A DNA stretch of 64,000 nt, taken from contig NC_052357.1 of the NCBI RefSeq assembly GCF_009727055.1, positions 12,660,029 to 12,724,028 of the forward strand, in the 5' to 3' direction. A program made the position numbers and the translations under genes. This stretch comes from Benincasa hispida. Taxonomy: Eukaryota > Streptophyta > Magnoliopsida > Cucurbitales > Cucurbitaceae. Below the pieces are notes generated by a model, which worked only from the letters and a program-made list of their open reading frames with translations, had not been told where the DNA came from and made no database searches. Positions 36,071-47,734 of this stretch are shown piece after piece (within the stretch, counting starts at the first letter, position 1; the number at the start of each line of letters is the position of its first letter).

Positions 36071-36344
36071 TGTTTGACTTATCACTTCAAAACCCACCAT
36101 TTATTTCTTCATTTTTCTATTTTTTCCCTTCTTTTTTTATATTAATTATCTTCATAATTATGATCCTGACTTCTTCTTCTTTCATTCATCATTTCTCTTC
36201 TGTTTTTTTTTAAAAATCATTTTATTCATTTTTAAATAATAGCGATACTCATACATGAATTATTGACTAAAAGACACTTTTAAGTTTTGGTACTTTACAC
36301 TAGTTTTTTTTTATCCATTCTTTTTTCTTCATTTAATAATAAAA

Positions 36345-36660
36345 ATTTATTTAAATTGTGTATGGTAATCCATACCGTTTTGCTGCTAAATTAGATTAGC
36401 AACAATATTGTAACTCACTGAGTTAATATCAATAACCATGATGAATGGACGTTTCTATTTGAGCCAATAGTTTAGAGTTTTCATTTTTCATCAAATAATG
36501 ACAATAAGCTTAAGTTTCATAAAACTTATTTAAAATGTGTATGGTGATCCATATTGTTTTGATGTTAAATTAGATTCGAAACAATGTTATAGGTGGCTCA
36601 ATTAATAATAATAAAGACAATGAATGGACATTTCTCTTAATCGAGTAAATAGTTTAGGTA
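36345..36660 (+). repeat. Tandem duplication, period about 182 bp
   Basis: TGTGTATGGTAATCCATACCG...TGAATGGACGTTTCT at 36355-36460 recurs diverged as TGTGTATGGTGATCCATATTG...TGAATGGACATTTCT at 36536-36635. Confidence 0.75.
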
Positions 36661-36810
36661 TCGTTTAGTAACTATTAACTAAATAAATAAGCTTTTAAAA
36701 ATGTGTTTTTACTTTTTTAAATTGGGCTAAGAATTCTACTATTATATTTAAGAAATATGCGAATCATTATAAAAATTGATTTTTAAATACTAAATACTAC
36801 CAAACGAGAC
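36658..36810. mobile_element. Small hAT/Tourist-like MITE, 153 bp
   Basis: Ends GTATCGTTTAGTAACTA and, inverted, GTCTCGTTTGGTAGTAT. TTTAG lies on both sides (36653-36657, 36811-36815) and may be the target duplication. Confidence 0.6.
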
Positions 36811-36815
36811 TTTAG

Positions 36816-38425
36816 AGTTCATCATTTATTTGTTAACCATTCTATTTTTTGTTTTTAAAAACTTAACTTTATTATCATTATTTCGACCTCTACAAATTTA
36901 TATATTTGAGAATTTTTCAAAATCTAAATCAATAATTAAAAAGATAATAATTAGTTCTATTTATTTGAAATTCGACTATGAATTGAGATATTTCTCTAGG
37001 AAAAATTGAAAAATCATTTAAAAGTAAATTTGAAAACACGATTTTTAAAGTAGTTATAAAATAAAATATGAGTTTTTTTTTTCTTTTTTCATTTGAAATC
37101 AAGTAAATGTCTCAGTTTTTATAAAGGAACAAAATTTTAATAGATTATCTTAATGAAGATGGCACAAAAAGAAAGTACTAATTTTCTCATAATTTTAAAT
37201 TTTATCTATTGAGTGTCAATTTCTCTATGGTTAGAGATTTTTGTAAATATTCATGCTAAAGGTTCTTTTTTTCTTCTTCTTTCTTTTCCCCATTTTTAAG
37301 TTAGGCACGAAATTGGAGATAATTTTAGACTAATGATTCTAAAATTCCAAGTTTAAACAATCATTAAATATTTCATGTGTAATGATAAAAAGTTGTTTTC
37401 CTTGCATAAAAGTGTTGTTTGAATGATAATTCAAGTTAAAAGAGACTGCTTTTGAATTACCCCATCATTTCTCTTGAGAAAATTATTGAAAGTAATAGTT
37501 ATATTATGATAATTGTCACTTTTTAACTATTAAGACATATTTTTTAAAAAATAATTTTGAACTTTTTCCTAGACATATCATAATCAAAAAAGTGAAAATT
37601 GCAATAAGATATCATTATAATTTTTTTAATATATATATTTTTTATATCTCTTATAACTAAATTATTCTATATATTTGAATATTAATAAGACTAGCTTTCC
37701 ACTTAGCTTCTACAATGGTTCTAGACATATTGATTATTACTTAGCTTCAAACCCAATATTTTCTTTTCAATTATATGCAATATGATGTTCAATTGTTCAT
37801 AATGCATAAAAAAAAAAAAAAAAGTTGAACTATCATAGCTTTTTGTTTTTTTCCTTCATGAGAAATAGTCAAATTTGAATGATGTCTTGGCTAGAATGCT
37901 AAATTGAAAGTCTCTTACAATAAGAAATTTAATTTAAATAATTTTTTAAAAAGAGCTTGTTTCTATATAGATGGCTATAACTTTTGAAATTTGAAAAGAA
38001 AAATTAATTTTATACAGACTTATCATTTAAACTCTTAAATTAATGAATGTATCAATTAAAATTCTAAATTTTTATGAGTAAAACTTATTATATATAAACT
38101 ATGAATGTATGATTTTTTTTTCTCACTTTTTTAGTATTCCTCTAATTTTCTTTACTTATTTAAAAGTACTTAAAACGAGTGCTAATTCGACTATAAAGTT
38201 TCGAAAAATAATAATAAATTTAATTTGAATATTTTTAAGTTTATTTTAATTGGAATAACCGAGTGAAATAATCATAAATAACTTACTAATAATGTAGGAC
38301 CTAAAGATTGAGTTTATAGTTGAATTTGATACAATAATTAATTTGGAGTTTTAACTTTTAATTGAGAAAATGCTATATTTTTGTCCATACATATATGTAA
38401 CCTATCATTCTATCTGTCCTATAAC
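36816..38425. other. AT-rich intergenic DNA
   Basis: No gene. Contains an A18 run near 37807, and a decayed ATCAATTAAAATTC patch at 38010-38100 recalling the element at 35280-35790. Confidence 0.5.
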
Positions 38426-38430
38426 TAGGT

Positions 38431-38548
38431 TGCAATTTTTTTTAACGATAGATAGGATGAGGGATCAAACCTTAGAACTCGAAATCGATAGTATAAATTC
38501 ATACTGACATTGCGTTATCGCCTCTCCTCGTATTGTTGAACTAAAAAA
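38431..38548 (-). repeat. SINE copy
   Basis: On the minus strand: TAGTTCAACAATACGAGG (A-box-like), AAGGTTTGATCCCTC (B box), then the T-run tail region. Confidence 0.5.
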
Positions 38549-38569
38549 GAAATATCACTAATATATTTT

Positions 38570-38658
38570 TCTTGTACAACGATTATATAGATGGGAGATC
38601 AAACCTCTAATCTTTAAAAAAAAAAAAAGTCATATCAATTATTATTGAACTAAACTGG
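38570..38658 (-). repeat. SINE copy
   Basis: On the minus strand: TAGTTCAATAATAATTGATATG (A box), GAGGTTTGATCTCCC (B box), tail TCGTTGTACAAGAA. It is in tandem with the preceding copy. Confidence 0.6.
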
Positions 38659-38659
38659 T

Positions 38660-39790
38660 GAAATATTATTAAGTTGTTTTAAAATTGAAATATTCTATTT
38701 AAGTGGGGGTTTTACATGTGTAGAATTAAGTTAATTAGGGTAGCTAGACAAGAAAATCATGAAAGATGATATTATAATGTGTGATTAACAATTAATTCAA
38801 AGGGAGTGAGTATTGGTTATTAGTTTGGCGATTTGACAAATATCAGTCACAATTAACCACCAATCACTCACCCAAATGATAAACACAAATTTTGGCTTTT
38901 TCAAAATTATTATTATTATTTTTTTTTTCCCAACCATTTTTTGTACCATTTGCGTAGGTTAAACGCAGCCTTTTTTTATTTTTTCAAAAATTCAAAATGG
39001 GTCAATTTTCTTGTAAAAAGCTAAAAAATATATTATCTTGGAAGAGAAAATCATTTCAAACGATGCTCCAATGCTAATGTTACATGACTGTTTATTATGA
39101 TTGTGACCAAATTGACTAATCAAGCTTTTTGCTAATAATAATAATACCAATAATAGTAATGACTTTTCTTTTGTTGTTGGATGGAATTTCGGACTCGATT
39201 GAGAGAAGAAAATTTGGAATTTTTTCATAGAGAACCTAAATTTCTTTTGAAAAGATAGATATTTGTATCGATTTTTTTTAAAATAAAGCTTTCTTACCTT
39301 TTATTAGCGTCATCAAATATTTTGTTTCCTTATTATTATTTTTTCCACTCTTATTATAGTTATGCTTAATTTCTTTTTGCTCTTGCATTCGTTCTTGCTC
39401 ACTATTGCTCTCGTTTTTGCTCACTTTCTTTCATCATTACCTTTTACACTTAAGTTGTTTGGGAATTGAAGAAATTTGTATATTACCATCGACTGGAATC
39501 GTATGTTGCAAGAGGAATAAGAAGCAACTCCAATCGTTATTGTTATTGTAAGAGATCTAGAAAATAAAGACGGGGGAGAGTGAGGAAGGAAGAAAATGAA
39601 TTATTAAATGAAGTTTTTAAAGGACTATAAAACTTTATTTCGAGAAACCATATCAAATAACATTTGACCCAACTAAATACTCCAAGAAAATACTAGAACT
39701 CTACATAATCTTACATTGAACAAATCTACAATCAAAATTCCTAACCCCCCACCCCCTGAAAGTTACTTCTTTTATTTTAAGGGAATTTTT
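38660..39790. other. AT-rich intergenic DNA
   Basis: No gene or element boundary recognised. 39400-39560 is slightly less AT-rich. Confidence 0.5.
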
Positions 39791-40040
39791 ACAGATAAAA
39801 AAAATCAAATTATTTACAGAAAATAGCAAAATAATAATAATAATAATAATAATAAACTTCTATCACCGTTTATCACATAGTATTAATGATAGATTTCTAT
39901 CAGTTTCTATCGGTTTCTATCAGTTATAGACTTCTATCTGTCTCTATCTAAGAATATTAAAATTTGCTATTTTGTGTAAATAGTTTTACTTATTTTTCTA
40001 TTTTTGAAAATCTTCCTTTATTTTATTTTTAGTTTCTAAA
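39790..40040. repeat. Dispersed repeat, family S (CTATCA-core), copy 3, with AAT microsatellite
   Basis: TTTCTATCAGTTTCTATCGG, TATAGACTTCTATCTGTCTC and edges AAAATTTGCTATTTTGTGTAAATAG. An (AAT)n run at 39829-39854 interrupts it. Confidence 0.55.
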
Positions 40041-41160
40041 TTTTTAATTACTATGCTTTTAATGCATAAATTTTACATTTTTTTTTTTAGAATAGGTGAT
40101 AGTATTATACAATAAGGGGATCCTACCGAGATCAAGGCATCAAAGCACAAGCAAAGACATGCATAAATTTTACATTAACACGAATTCTAATAGGTGAATT
40201 AAGTTAATATGAATTTTATTTGGAAGTTATTCTCTCTATATATTTGTCATAACTAAATCACACAAATGGCAGTATTTCTTCATCAAATATCCCAATTATT
40301 TATTTTTTCTAATTAAAAAGTTACCAAACATTATCTTACTTAATTTCTCATTTTAAAGTACAACATTTAACAATTCCGAACTAAGCCTAAAAGAAGTTAG
40401 AGAAATAAGATTTTAGAGCAATAAATTATTATAATTATTACTTAGTTAAAAGATTATTGGGATAAGAAATCAAATTATGGAACTCTAATAATAAATGACA
40501 TGTCTAATAAATTAGGTACGATAATCACAATAATATAATATTATTGGTATTAGAAAAGTGTGGGTGACATATTTGAGTTTGTAATAGCATGTGAATGGAT
40601 GATGTGCATTTATGAAAAAATTAAGAGGCATTATCATGAGGACGAACCCCGCCTGTAAGCTTCATTACAGACAAACAAACCCCCACCTATTATTACCAAA
40701 AGAATAATAATAATTAATTAATTAAAACTACCATCTTTTCCCCCCTTTTATCCACTTTTTCCAAAAGGAATAAACGTGATTAGGGCAATCTTTGCAATTT
40801 TAATCTATATCGGTTCGGTTTTAAAGTTCAACTGGTTTAGATATGTGTTCTCGGCTTAAGAGATTAGTTATTTGAATTCTACAACTTCACATATACTTAT
40901 AAACGAGTTAATTCGATAATTTAGAGAGTGATTTGGACAAGTATGAAATAGAAGTTTGGTCGAATTTGAATATAAAATTGTATTTTATAAGATTTTAAAA
41001 AATAATATTGATGTAGAAGTGCTGACAAATTATATATGTATCTGTCATTATCTTAGAAAATTTAAATGTTTTAAACTAAAATCATGATAGACCCTTATCT
41101 AGCTTGATACACTTAAGATCATATTCATGAACATTGAGTTTTGTTGTTATAGTCTCAATA
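40041..41160. other. AT-rich intergenic DNA
   Basis: 40080-40165 (GGGGATCCTACCGAGATC) and 40620-40690 are short balanced patches of unknown nature. No gene. Confidence 0.45.
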
Positions 41161-41162
41161 TG

Positions 41163-41462
41163 TATGCTTAAAAGCAATAACTAATTAGAGTTTTGAGATT
41201 TAATTATTTGTTTATCAAAACGGTGATATTTTTTTTAATAAAACAATTGCGGGGATGAAGGATCGAACTTTCGACCTCTAGGGAGGAAGATCATACTTTT
41301 GATATACACTTAAAAGCAATAACTAATTAGAGGTTTGTGATTTAATAATTTGTTTATCATAATGACAATATTTTTTTTAATACAACAATTGCAGGGATGG
41401 AGGATCGAGTTTTCAACTTCTAAGAAGAAATACCATATCAATTATCGTTGAGTTAGACTCAC
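41163..41462 (-). repeat. Two SINE copies in tandem with shared flank (about 145-bp duplication)
   Basis: The second unit (minus strand, about 41462 to 41371) is the clearest: TAACTCAACGATAATTGATA (A box), GAAAACTCGATCCTCC (B box), TTGTTGTATTAAAAAAA tail. The first unit (41310-41228) has AAAGTTCGATCCTTC and TTGTTTTATTAAAAAAA. Both are followed on the plus-strand left side by TTAAAAGCAATAACTAATTAGAG, so SINE plus flank were duplicated together. Confidence 0.7.
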
Positions 41463-42000
41463 TTTATTTAAGTAATATAAAGTGTCTTTCATAGAAAATT
41501 TACTCTCATCAAAGGGCATTCGTTAAAATTAGGCATAATTTAATCCATTATATTGGAAGTTTTGATTTTAAAAATAACAAGAGAACAATAATATGATGAT
41601 AAAAAAAAATACTTTTAAAATTATAAACTTGTTCATTGGATAAAGAAAGTAAAGATAAAGGAAAAAGTCAAACATGCTACAAGGTTATATTACAATTTGG
41701 TTAAGGATTTGTTCATACCAAATTCCAAATATTTATTTTAACATTAAAAAAATTATGATTAATATAATTATGACATATTTACTTTGAAATTATTAAAAAT
41801 AATGGAACCAGTCAAATGGGGTTGCATGAAAAGAGAAAGTAGGTCCAATGGAGTAATTGCAAAGCTCAAATAAATAAATAGATAAGATGTGGATGACGCT
41901 TTCATTGTTTGTCTTTCTTCACAATAATTTTATTTTAAAAAATGTTAATGTAAAATGCAATTTTATATTCACCTAAAGAACAATAATTGTAAAAATATTA
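41463..42000. other. AT-rich intergenic DNA
   Basis: No gene or element recognised before the MITE start at 42001. Confidence 0.5.
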
Positions 42001-42325
42001 AGTGGCATATGGGACAAAGACTATCCTAATATTATAATAATCATCTCTTGTTACAGTAAATACTATTTCAAAACATCAAAATAACTACAGTCAACACTAT
42101 TTCAAAACTCAAATTTGTTACAATACTTACTATTTGCTATAGTTCTTACTATTTGACATTTTTTTTTATTACTTGCTACAATGTTTACTATTTTGTTCTC
42201 TAACTAAAATAGTTTATACCTCAAATACATATTATTATAACCCAAACTAAAATAATCTACACCCGAAACACAAACTATAATAACCTAGGACTATAATAAC
42301 GAACTATTTGTCCCAAACGGCCCCT
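42001..42325 (-). mobile_element. hAT-like MITE, family H, copy 2 (325 bp, 8-bp target duplication)
   Basis: Ends AGTGGCATATGGGACAAA and, inverted, AGGGGCCGTTTGGGACAAA. Flanks AAATATTA (41993-42000) and AAATATTT (42326-42333) match at 7 of 8 positions, the length expected for hAT. The interior is the reverse orientation of the family wording (AACTATAATAACC, AACTAAAATAATCTACACC). Confidence 0.8.
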
Positions 42326-42333
42326 AAATATTT

Positions 42334-43168
42334 ATAATTTTAACTCACAGGCATCAATTATTCAATTATTTGTCAATATTTCTTTAAAGTTTAATTATAT
42401 ATTTCTTTTCAAATGTATTGTATTACTAAAAATGGAATTGGATCTCGAGCTAGAATTAGATGACTTAAGATTAAGACACAAACAAAACAACACAAAAATA
42501 ACAAAGGAAGGAACATTGACAAAAATTGACCAAAAACAAAAAATAAAATATAACCAATTCAATGAAAAATGTCCCCAAGAGAAGAACCTTCTTGGGCCCC
42601 TTAAATCGAAGCCCTATGCCACCTAAAACAACAAGGAAAAATCTTAAACCAAATAGCCGAACTAACCACAAAGGGAGGACACAATATGGTACCATAGACT
42701 CACGTAGTATGTTCGTACCAAATATGATAAATAACATACCAAGCAACTCTCCAGACCACCATATACTTCGACAAAGAGTTTTTAATATAGGTCTTAAGAA
42801 CTTTTAAGTCACGATCATCTAGTTTTGAAGTTTAAGAGAATTTTCAATTTTAATATTCCACACAATGTCATAAATTGAAACTTTTCATTGTATTTATTAG
42901 ATCATGCTTAAATACGGTATTAATATAGGTCAGAGTGAGTTACATGTCTGTTAAAATGAGCATATTTTAACAGACATAAGACATACACTTTCGGTCAATA
43001 ATTTAGATGTTTGAATCCCTCACTTTTAATTGTTGTACTAAAAAGAGTGAGATGTGTCTAGAGGATATTCTCATGAACTTTTCATTGGATTCGAACTTGT
43101 AATTTTTTATTCAAGGAATATGTCTTGACTTGTTGAAGTATGTTTATGTTGACATATTTTGACAAATT
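42334..43168. other. DNA between two inverted family H MITEs
   Basis: 42430-42810 is A-rich but balanced, with overlapping frames of 64-91 codons on both strands and no recognisable protein. A SINE fragment (TGTTTGAATCCCTCAC, then TTGTTGTACTAAAAAG) is at about 42985-43045 (+). Confidence 0.45.
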
Positions 43169-43479
43169 AGGTGGTGTTTAAGGCAAGAAGTTGGTTATTA
43201 TACTTATAGGTTATAATAGTTTGTGTTTGGAGTGTAGATTATTTTAGTTTGGGTTATAATTGTATATGCTTGAGGTGTAAACTATTTTAGTTTGAGAAGG
43301 AAATAGTAAACAATGTAGAAAAAAAAAAGCGATGAATGTAAAATAGTAAAAACTATAGCAAATAGTAAATATAGTACCAAATATGGGTTTTGAAATAGTG
43401 TCGACAATAGCTAATTGGGGACTACGAAATAATATTTACTCTTATAGTCTTAAGATACGTCTTGTCTCAAACGTTTCCT
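43169..43479 (+). mobile_element. hAT-like MITE, family H, copy 3
   Basis: AGGTGGTGTTTAAGGCAAG at the left and CTTGTCTCAAACGTTTCCT at the right. The interior GGTTATAATAGTTTGTGTTT, GAGTGTAGATTATTTTAGTT and AAATAGTAAACAATG is the reverse complement of copy 2. No clear target duplication. Confidence 0.7.
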
Positions 43480-44550
43480 TGTAGATTTAAATTCGAGGTA
43501 CCAAAAAAGGAACATATTCACTTTAGGGTTTGGGAATTATTTTTAGATGAAAATTAAGAAAAAAGGGAAGGGGAAAAAAAGGTCACGCTGACCTTATCCT
43601 AAAGAGGCCACATACCCTATGAACATGCATGCAACCCCAAATCCAAGCTTTTACTATCATAAACTTATTTTTATTTTTATTTTTAAAAAATAATATTAGT
43701 ATGAGGATTAGTATAATTTGTCGAAAAAAATACAAAGAAAAAAATGTTGTAGTGGGATTTTAATTTTCAAAAGAAGGCTCCCTATAATGGATACCATTGG
43801 AAACCTACCAAAAAGCTTTCAAAGAAATGACAAATCAAATCCACGCGAGTAATATGCGCGTGAATTACACGTGACAAACATATAGGATCTCCCCCGTTAA
43901 CAGGCATGATGAGCACGTAATAATCTGTGGGCTCCATTTTGACTCAGAGTACGCTCACGCGCTTCTGTTTTAATTTTTTTTTCCCCACACGACAACCTTA
44001 ACCACCAAGCCACTGCCACCAAAATCCTCTTATTTATTTATTTAAATAAAACTAATAAATATATTATATTTTTCAAATTTCAAATTATTTATTTATATAT
44101 ATATATATATATGGTAAATGAAAATGGGGTATCACGTGTGTTTGTCAACCTGAGAGATGTATGTCGGTCAAACTGGTTTCCCACACACCATATGAACGAA
44201 TAAACAATATTATTTGCTTGTGTTTTTTCTCTTCTTAGTTTAATTAGTTCAAATCTATTATATCTTTTTAGTTCTTTTTTTCTAAATTATTATAATTGAG
44301 ATTAGTGATATCTTTGGTCTAATCTATATCTAGATTGGAGTACAATTCAATTGGTTTGGTCATACGCTAAAATGTTCCAATTTTAAAAAGGTACATGAAT
44401 TAACCGATATCATATCTAAATAAAATGAACTATGAAGATATGAAAATATGGTTAAATAACGCTTAAATAAGAATTGATAGTTATTACCTTTGTCAACAAT
44501 GTGTACTTTCTTTTTCAGTAGCTAAATCATAGAAACTTCAGAGTAAATCG
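43480..44550. promoter_or_regulatory. Upstream region of the HAT14-like gene with two G-boxes
   Basis: 43840-44180 is less AT-rich and holds perfect CACGTG boxes at 43868-43873 and 44133-44138, plus CACGCG-type words and TTGAC W-box cores. Such boxes bind bZIP/bHLH (PIF) factors, and HD-Zip II genes are known shade-response genes. A link to this gene, 1.3-1.5 kb downstream, is inference. Confidence 0.35.
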
Positions 44551-44554
44551 TGAC

Positions 44555-44715
44555 TAATTTGAAGCAAGCTAGTCATGGATTCAATTCATGGTAGCCACAT
44601 AGTTAAGATTTAATATCCTACGAGTTTTTTTTATGACAAATTGTTGTAGGGTTAGGTGGGTTATCCCATGAGATTAACACGAAAGCTGGCTCACGGATAT
44701 CACACAAAAAAAGAA
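44555..44715 (+). repeat. Au-like SINE fragment
   Basis: GTAGGGTTAGGTGGGTTATC, CCATGAGATTAACACGAAAG, CTGGCTCACGGATATCAC is close to the 3' half of plant Au SINEs. GCAAGCTAGTCATGGATTCAAT upstream matches the B-box side. Confidence 0.65.
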
Positions 44716-44936
44716 TGTTTTGAAGCGGCCTATATTGGGTGACCTCCTGAAAATTTTCCTTGAAAGCATGTGTTACATACACTCCCACATTTTAATTTAC
44801 CAAACTATTCCATTTATCTGTAATCTTAAATTTAGTGACTATATATTACCATATTAATTTTGTATATTATATTTGATTGAAGGATTGATTCGAATAAACC
44901 TGACTAACTTTTACATTACTTTTTTTTTTTAAAAAA

Positions 44937-45075
44937 AGAAATTTTTATAAATAGAAGAATCAAAAAAATATTTTCACTTTATAGTAAAAAATTTTTAAAA
45001 GTAATTTGTATTTTTTGAACTTTTGCTATAAAATGTAAATATATTTAAATATTTTTTTTTATGTTTAAAAAGGTC
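44937..45075 (+). repeat. Dispersed repeat, family Q, copy 2
   Basis: Same word order as 12838-12985 (TTTATAAATAGAAGAATC, CACTTTATAGTAAAAAA, TTTGAACTTTTGCTATAAA, ATGTTTAAAAAGG). It lies about 350 bp upstream of the HAT14-like start codon. Confidence 0.55.
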
Positions 45076-45289
45076 TCTCATTAAGAATGGTAAGTACTCA
45101 TTTTTTTCCACACCATAACCAAAATCATAAAATTCAATTAGGCTAGGTTCAGTTTGGAAAAAAAAAACTAATTATGGAAATGAAAGTTGAAAAAGAAAAA
45201 TCAAATTAGAAAATCTTGAGATTTAAATACATACAAAGATTTAAGCCTAAAATTAATACGAATATATTTTTTTTTAAATAATTTTTTTT

Positions 45290-45423
45290 GGGGTCATCAT
45301 CTGCCTTATATTTATTTGACTCATCGTATCAGAATTTCTACTCCTTTTTATCCGCAGTCCTCTCCACTCCGAACTCGCCGTTCACTCTATTTCCTTTTTT
45401 TCTGTCTCAGCGCCGCCGCACCG
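45290..45423 (+). promoter_or_regulatory. Core promoter and leader of the HAT14-like gene
   Basis: TTATATTTATTT at about 45306-45317 is a plausible TATA box. The following CT-rich stretch to 45423 contains no ATG, so the first ATG met is the one at 45424, with good context (CCGATGGAG). Confidence 0.5.
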
Positions 45424-46685
45424 ATGGAGCTTGGCCTGAGCTTGGGCGACGCCCCCAAGCCCTTCCGCTTCGTCGAGAAGCAACCGCAAGTACCGCCGCC
45501 GCAGCGAGGTCATTCCCGGCCAGATTTAGGGTTCTGTGTCGACTTATCGATTGGCCGTCCCGTCGCCGGAGAGAAAGAAGGCGACGAAGACAAACTTAAT
45601 CAGAGAGAAGATGAATCCGACGGTAATGAAGATCCACCGATTCAACTCGATCTTCTCCCTCATAATCCCGTTCCTCGAAACCTTACTAACCCGTACCAAG
45701 GATTCCCATGGCCATCGTCCGAAAACGGTAAGATTCTCAAAAACCCTAACTAAATCACTACAAAAAAAAAAAAAAATCACAAAATCATTTCCCCCTAATT
45801 TTTCTAATCGAAATCGGTTACTTCCAGATGAAGGTGAAGACCGAACCGCATCGCCGAACAGCGCAGCGTCGTCGTTTCAGATGGAATTTGGGCTGTACGG
45901 AGGTGGAGGAAACATTTCTTGCCGGAGAGATCAAATGGAAAATGGCGTAACGAACGAAGTAGGTGAATCTGAAAGAGCGTCTTCAAGAGCTAGCGATGAA
46001 GACGAAAATGGCTGTACAAGGAAGAAACTCAGACTCTCTAAAGAACAATCCGCTTTTCTTGAAGAAAGCTTCAAAGAACACAATACCTTAAACCCTGTAA
46101 GTTCAAAATTTCAAACAAAACCCATCGATCGATTCATTAAACGTTATTTCCGATTCCGATTTTGAAATCGATTGCAGAAACAGAAGCTAGCACTGGCTAA
46201 GCAACTGAATCTTCGTCCTCGCCAAGTAGAAGTTTGGTTCCAAAACAGGAGAGCTAGGTTCGTTTTGGGTCTGCTTTTGGAATTCAATTCGATTCATCTA
46301 TGAAATTAGTTTCTAATTTAGTGAAATTAACAGGACGAAATTGAAGCAAACGGAAGTGGATTGTGAGTATTTGAAAAGATGTTGTGAGACATTAACAGAA
46401 GAGAACAGACGGCTTCAAAAAGAGCTTCAAGAATTAAGAGCTTTGAAAACAACAAACTCATTCTACATGCAATTACCAGCTACAACACTCACCATGTGTC
46501 CATCTTGTGAAAGAGTAACCTCAACTTCCGCCGCTTCCACCGCCGTCTCCGCCGTCGCCGCCGGTGGAAACAAATCGACAGAGGGAGTTACAAAACGATC
46601 CGGGTTCGCCATTGCTGGTCGACCGAGTTCTTCATCTTTCCCATTTTCTGCTAAAACGCAGTCCCACCAGTCAACAGCTTCATGA
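45424..46685 (+). CDS. HAT14: HD-Zip class II transcription factor, HAT14-like (334 aa, four exons)
   Basis: Exons 45424-45727, 45828-46096, 46178-46257 and 46334-46685; all introns are GT...AG and the joined frame is open to TGA. The start is the first in-frame ATG and gives the family N-terminus MELGLSLGD, whose LGLSL is an EAR-like repression motif. The homeodomain spans about 165-220 ([18 protein letters not shown], then [13 protein letters not shown] in helix 3). A leucine zipper follows at about 221-255, then the class II mark CPSCE at 273-277 and a Ser/Ala-rich tail. Class II factors bind CAATNATTG-type sites as dimers in the nucleus and mostly repress genes in shade and auxin responses and leaf polarity. 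Resemblance to HAT14 is strongest across the homeodomain, the zipper and the [19 protein letters not shown] stretch. The symbol is by similarity; orthology needs a tree. Confidence 0.95.
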
Positions 46686-46965
46686 TAACGAGATGGGTTT
46701 AGGCGAATCATGATGGTGGTCCCTTTTGTACATAAACCCTTTTCCTAAAAGCAAAAGAGGAGAAAAAAAAGGAAAATCAGTAGAATCCGAGAAAAAGAAG
46801 AAGAAAAGAAAAAACAGGTTATTATTATCATTATCATCATCATCATCATCACGTTTCTCTTTCTCATCTCCCTCTTCTTGGAGCAGTTTCTTCACCATTT
46901 TGGGGATTGTTTGTTCTTATGAGATTTGTTTATCTTAGATTTTTTTTTATAAAAAAAAATTAATT
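46686..46965 (+). other. 3' UTR of the HAT14-like gene
   Basis: Purine-rich, with an ATC/ATT microsatellite at about 46818-46850. No frame of interest. The transcript end is not marked by a clear AATAAA; the AT-rich stretch at 46937-46970 is a likely area. Confidence 0.45.
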
Positions 46966-47730
46966 TTTTTCTTCATTCCCCCTGGAATTTCTTTCTGATA
47001 TATTGTGAAGAAAGAAACCTAAGAAAAGAATTCTTATATACAATCATTAGTGACTTGTGTTCTTGATTTATTTTTTCTGCTGTTTGATTGTTTGCTTCTG
47101 TGAATATAATTACTGGAAAAAATGAGAAGTTATGAATGAGTTTGTTTGTTAATGGTGATGGGGTTGAATGATTTGAGAAAACAGAGTATTGATGGGGTGA
47201 GTTTCTTGAGGAGGAAGAAGAAGATACAGTCAAAAAACCAAAGGATGGGGGCAGGGGTAATAATGTAAGTTCACGTCTTTCTTGTTCCCCGTGGATGTGC
47301 CAATTATTATGACTGTGGTGTCCCCAACCGGCATTTTGTACTTTTTTATGTTGAGTTTTAATTTTTAACCTAGCTAAAAAGTATTTCAAATTTGTTTCGC
47401 AATTTACACATACTTATTATTAAATAATCTATTAATCTCACATCATTCTTCTTCTTATTATTATTTTGGATTTTTATGCTCTTTAGCTTGGAAATATATA
47501 TTTGAGGCAATTTGTGTTTTCCTTTCTTTTAATAAAAATTGGGATAAAAATATTAAACCTTCAACTTCTAGAGTGTATCTCACTTTTAGCATACCTTTTT
47601 CTTATTGGATTGTTTGATGTTATTATTATTTAAAATATAATATTGATTTTTGTATTTTAAGATTTGTTTTATTTAGTTTAATTACTTCTAATACATCATA
47701 AATTTAGTTAGATAATAATAATAATAATAA
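46966..47730. other. Downstream flank, partly balanced composition
   Basis: 47140-47340 is less AT-rich (GGATGGGGGCAGGGG, GTGTCCCCAACCGGC). A 138-codon minus-strand frame covers it but is low in complexity and unlike any known protein, so I do not call it a gene. An (AAT)n run is at 47707-47735. Confidence 0.4.
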
Positions 47731-47734
47731 TAAT

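Noticed and set aside
41228..41462. B-box words as true tRNA genes
   Set aside because: The flanking sequence cannot fold into a cloverleaf acceptor stem, and the TTGTATT-A tail marks SINEs.
42432..42807. Frames on both strands as a gene
   Set aside because: A-rich, no protein similarity, and trapped between MITEs.
45288..45599. Alternative reading through the HAT14-like leader and first exon
   Set aside because: It begins at a non-ATG codon and is a frame shadow of the real first exon.
46973..47389. 138-codon minus-strand frame downstream of the HAT14-like gene
   Set aside because: Low-complexity Ser/His/Asn composition with no known motif, largely a mirror of GA-rich sequence.
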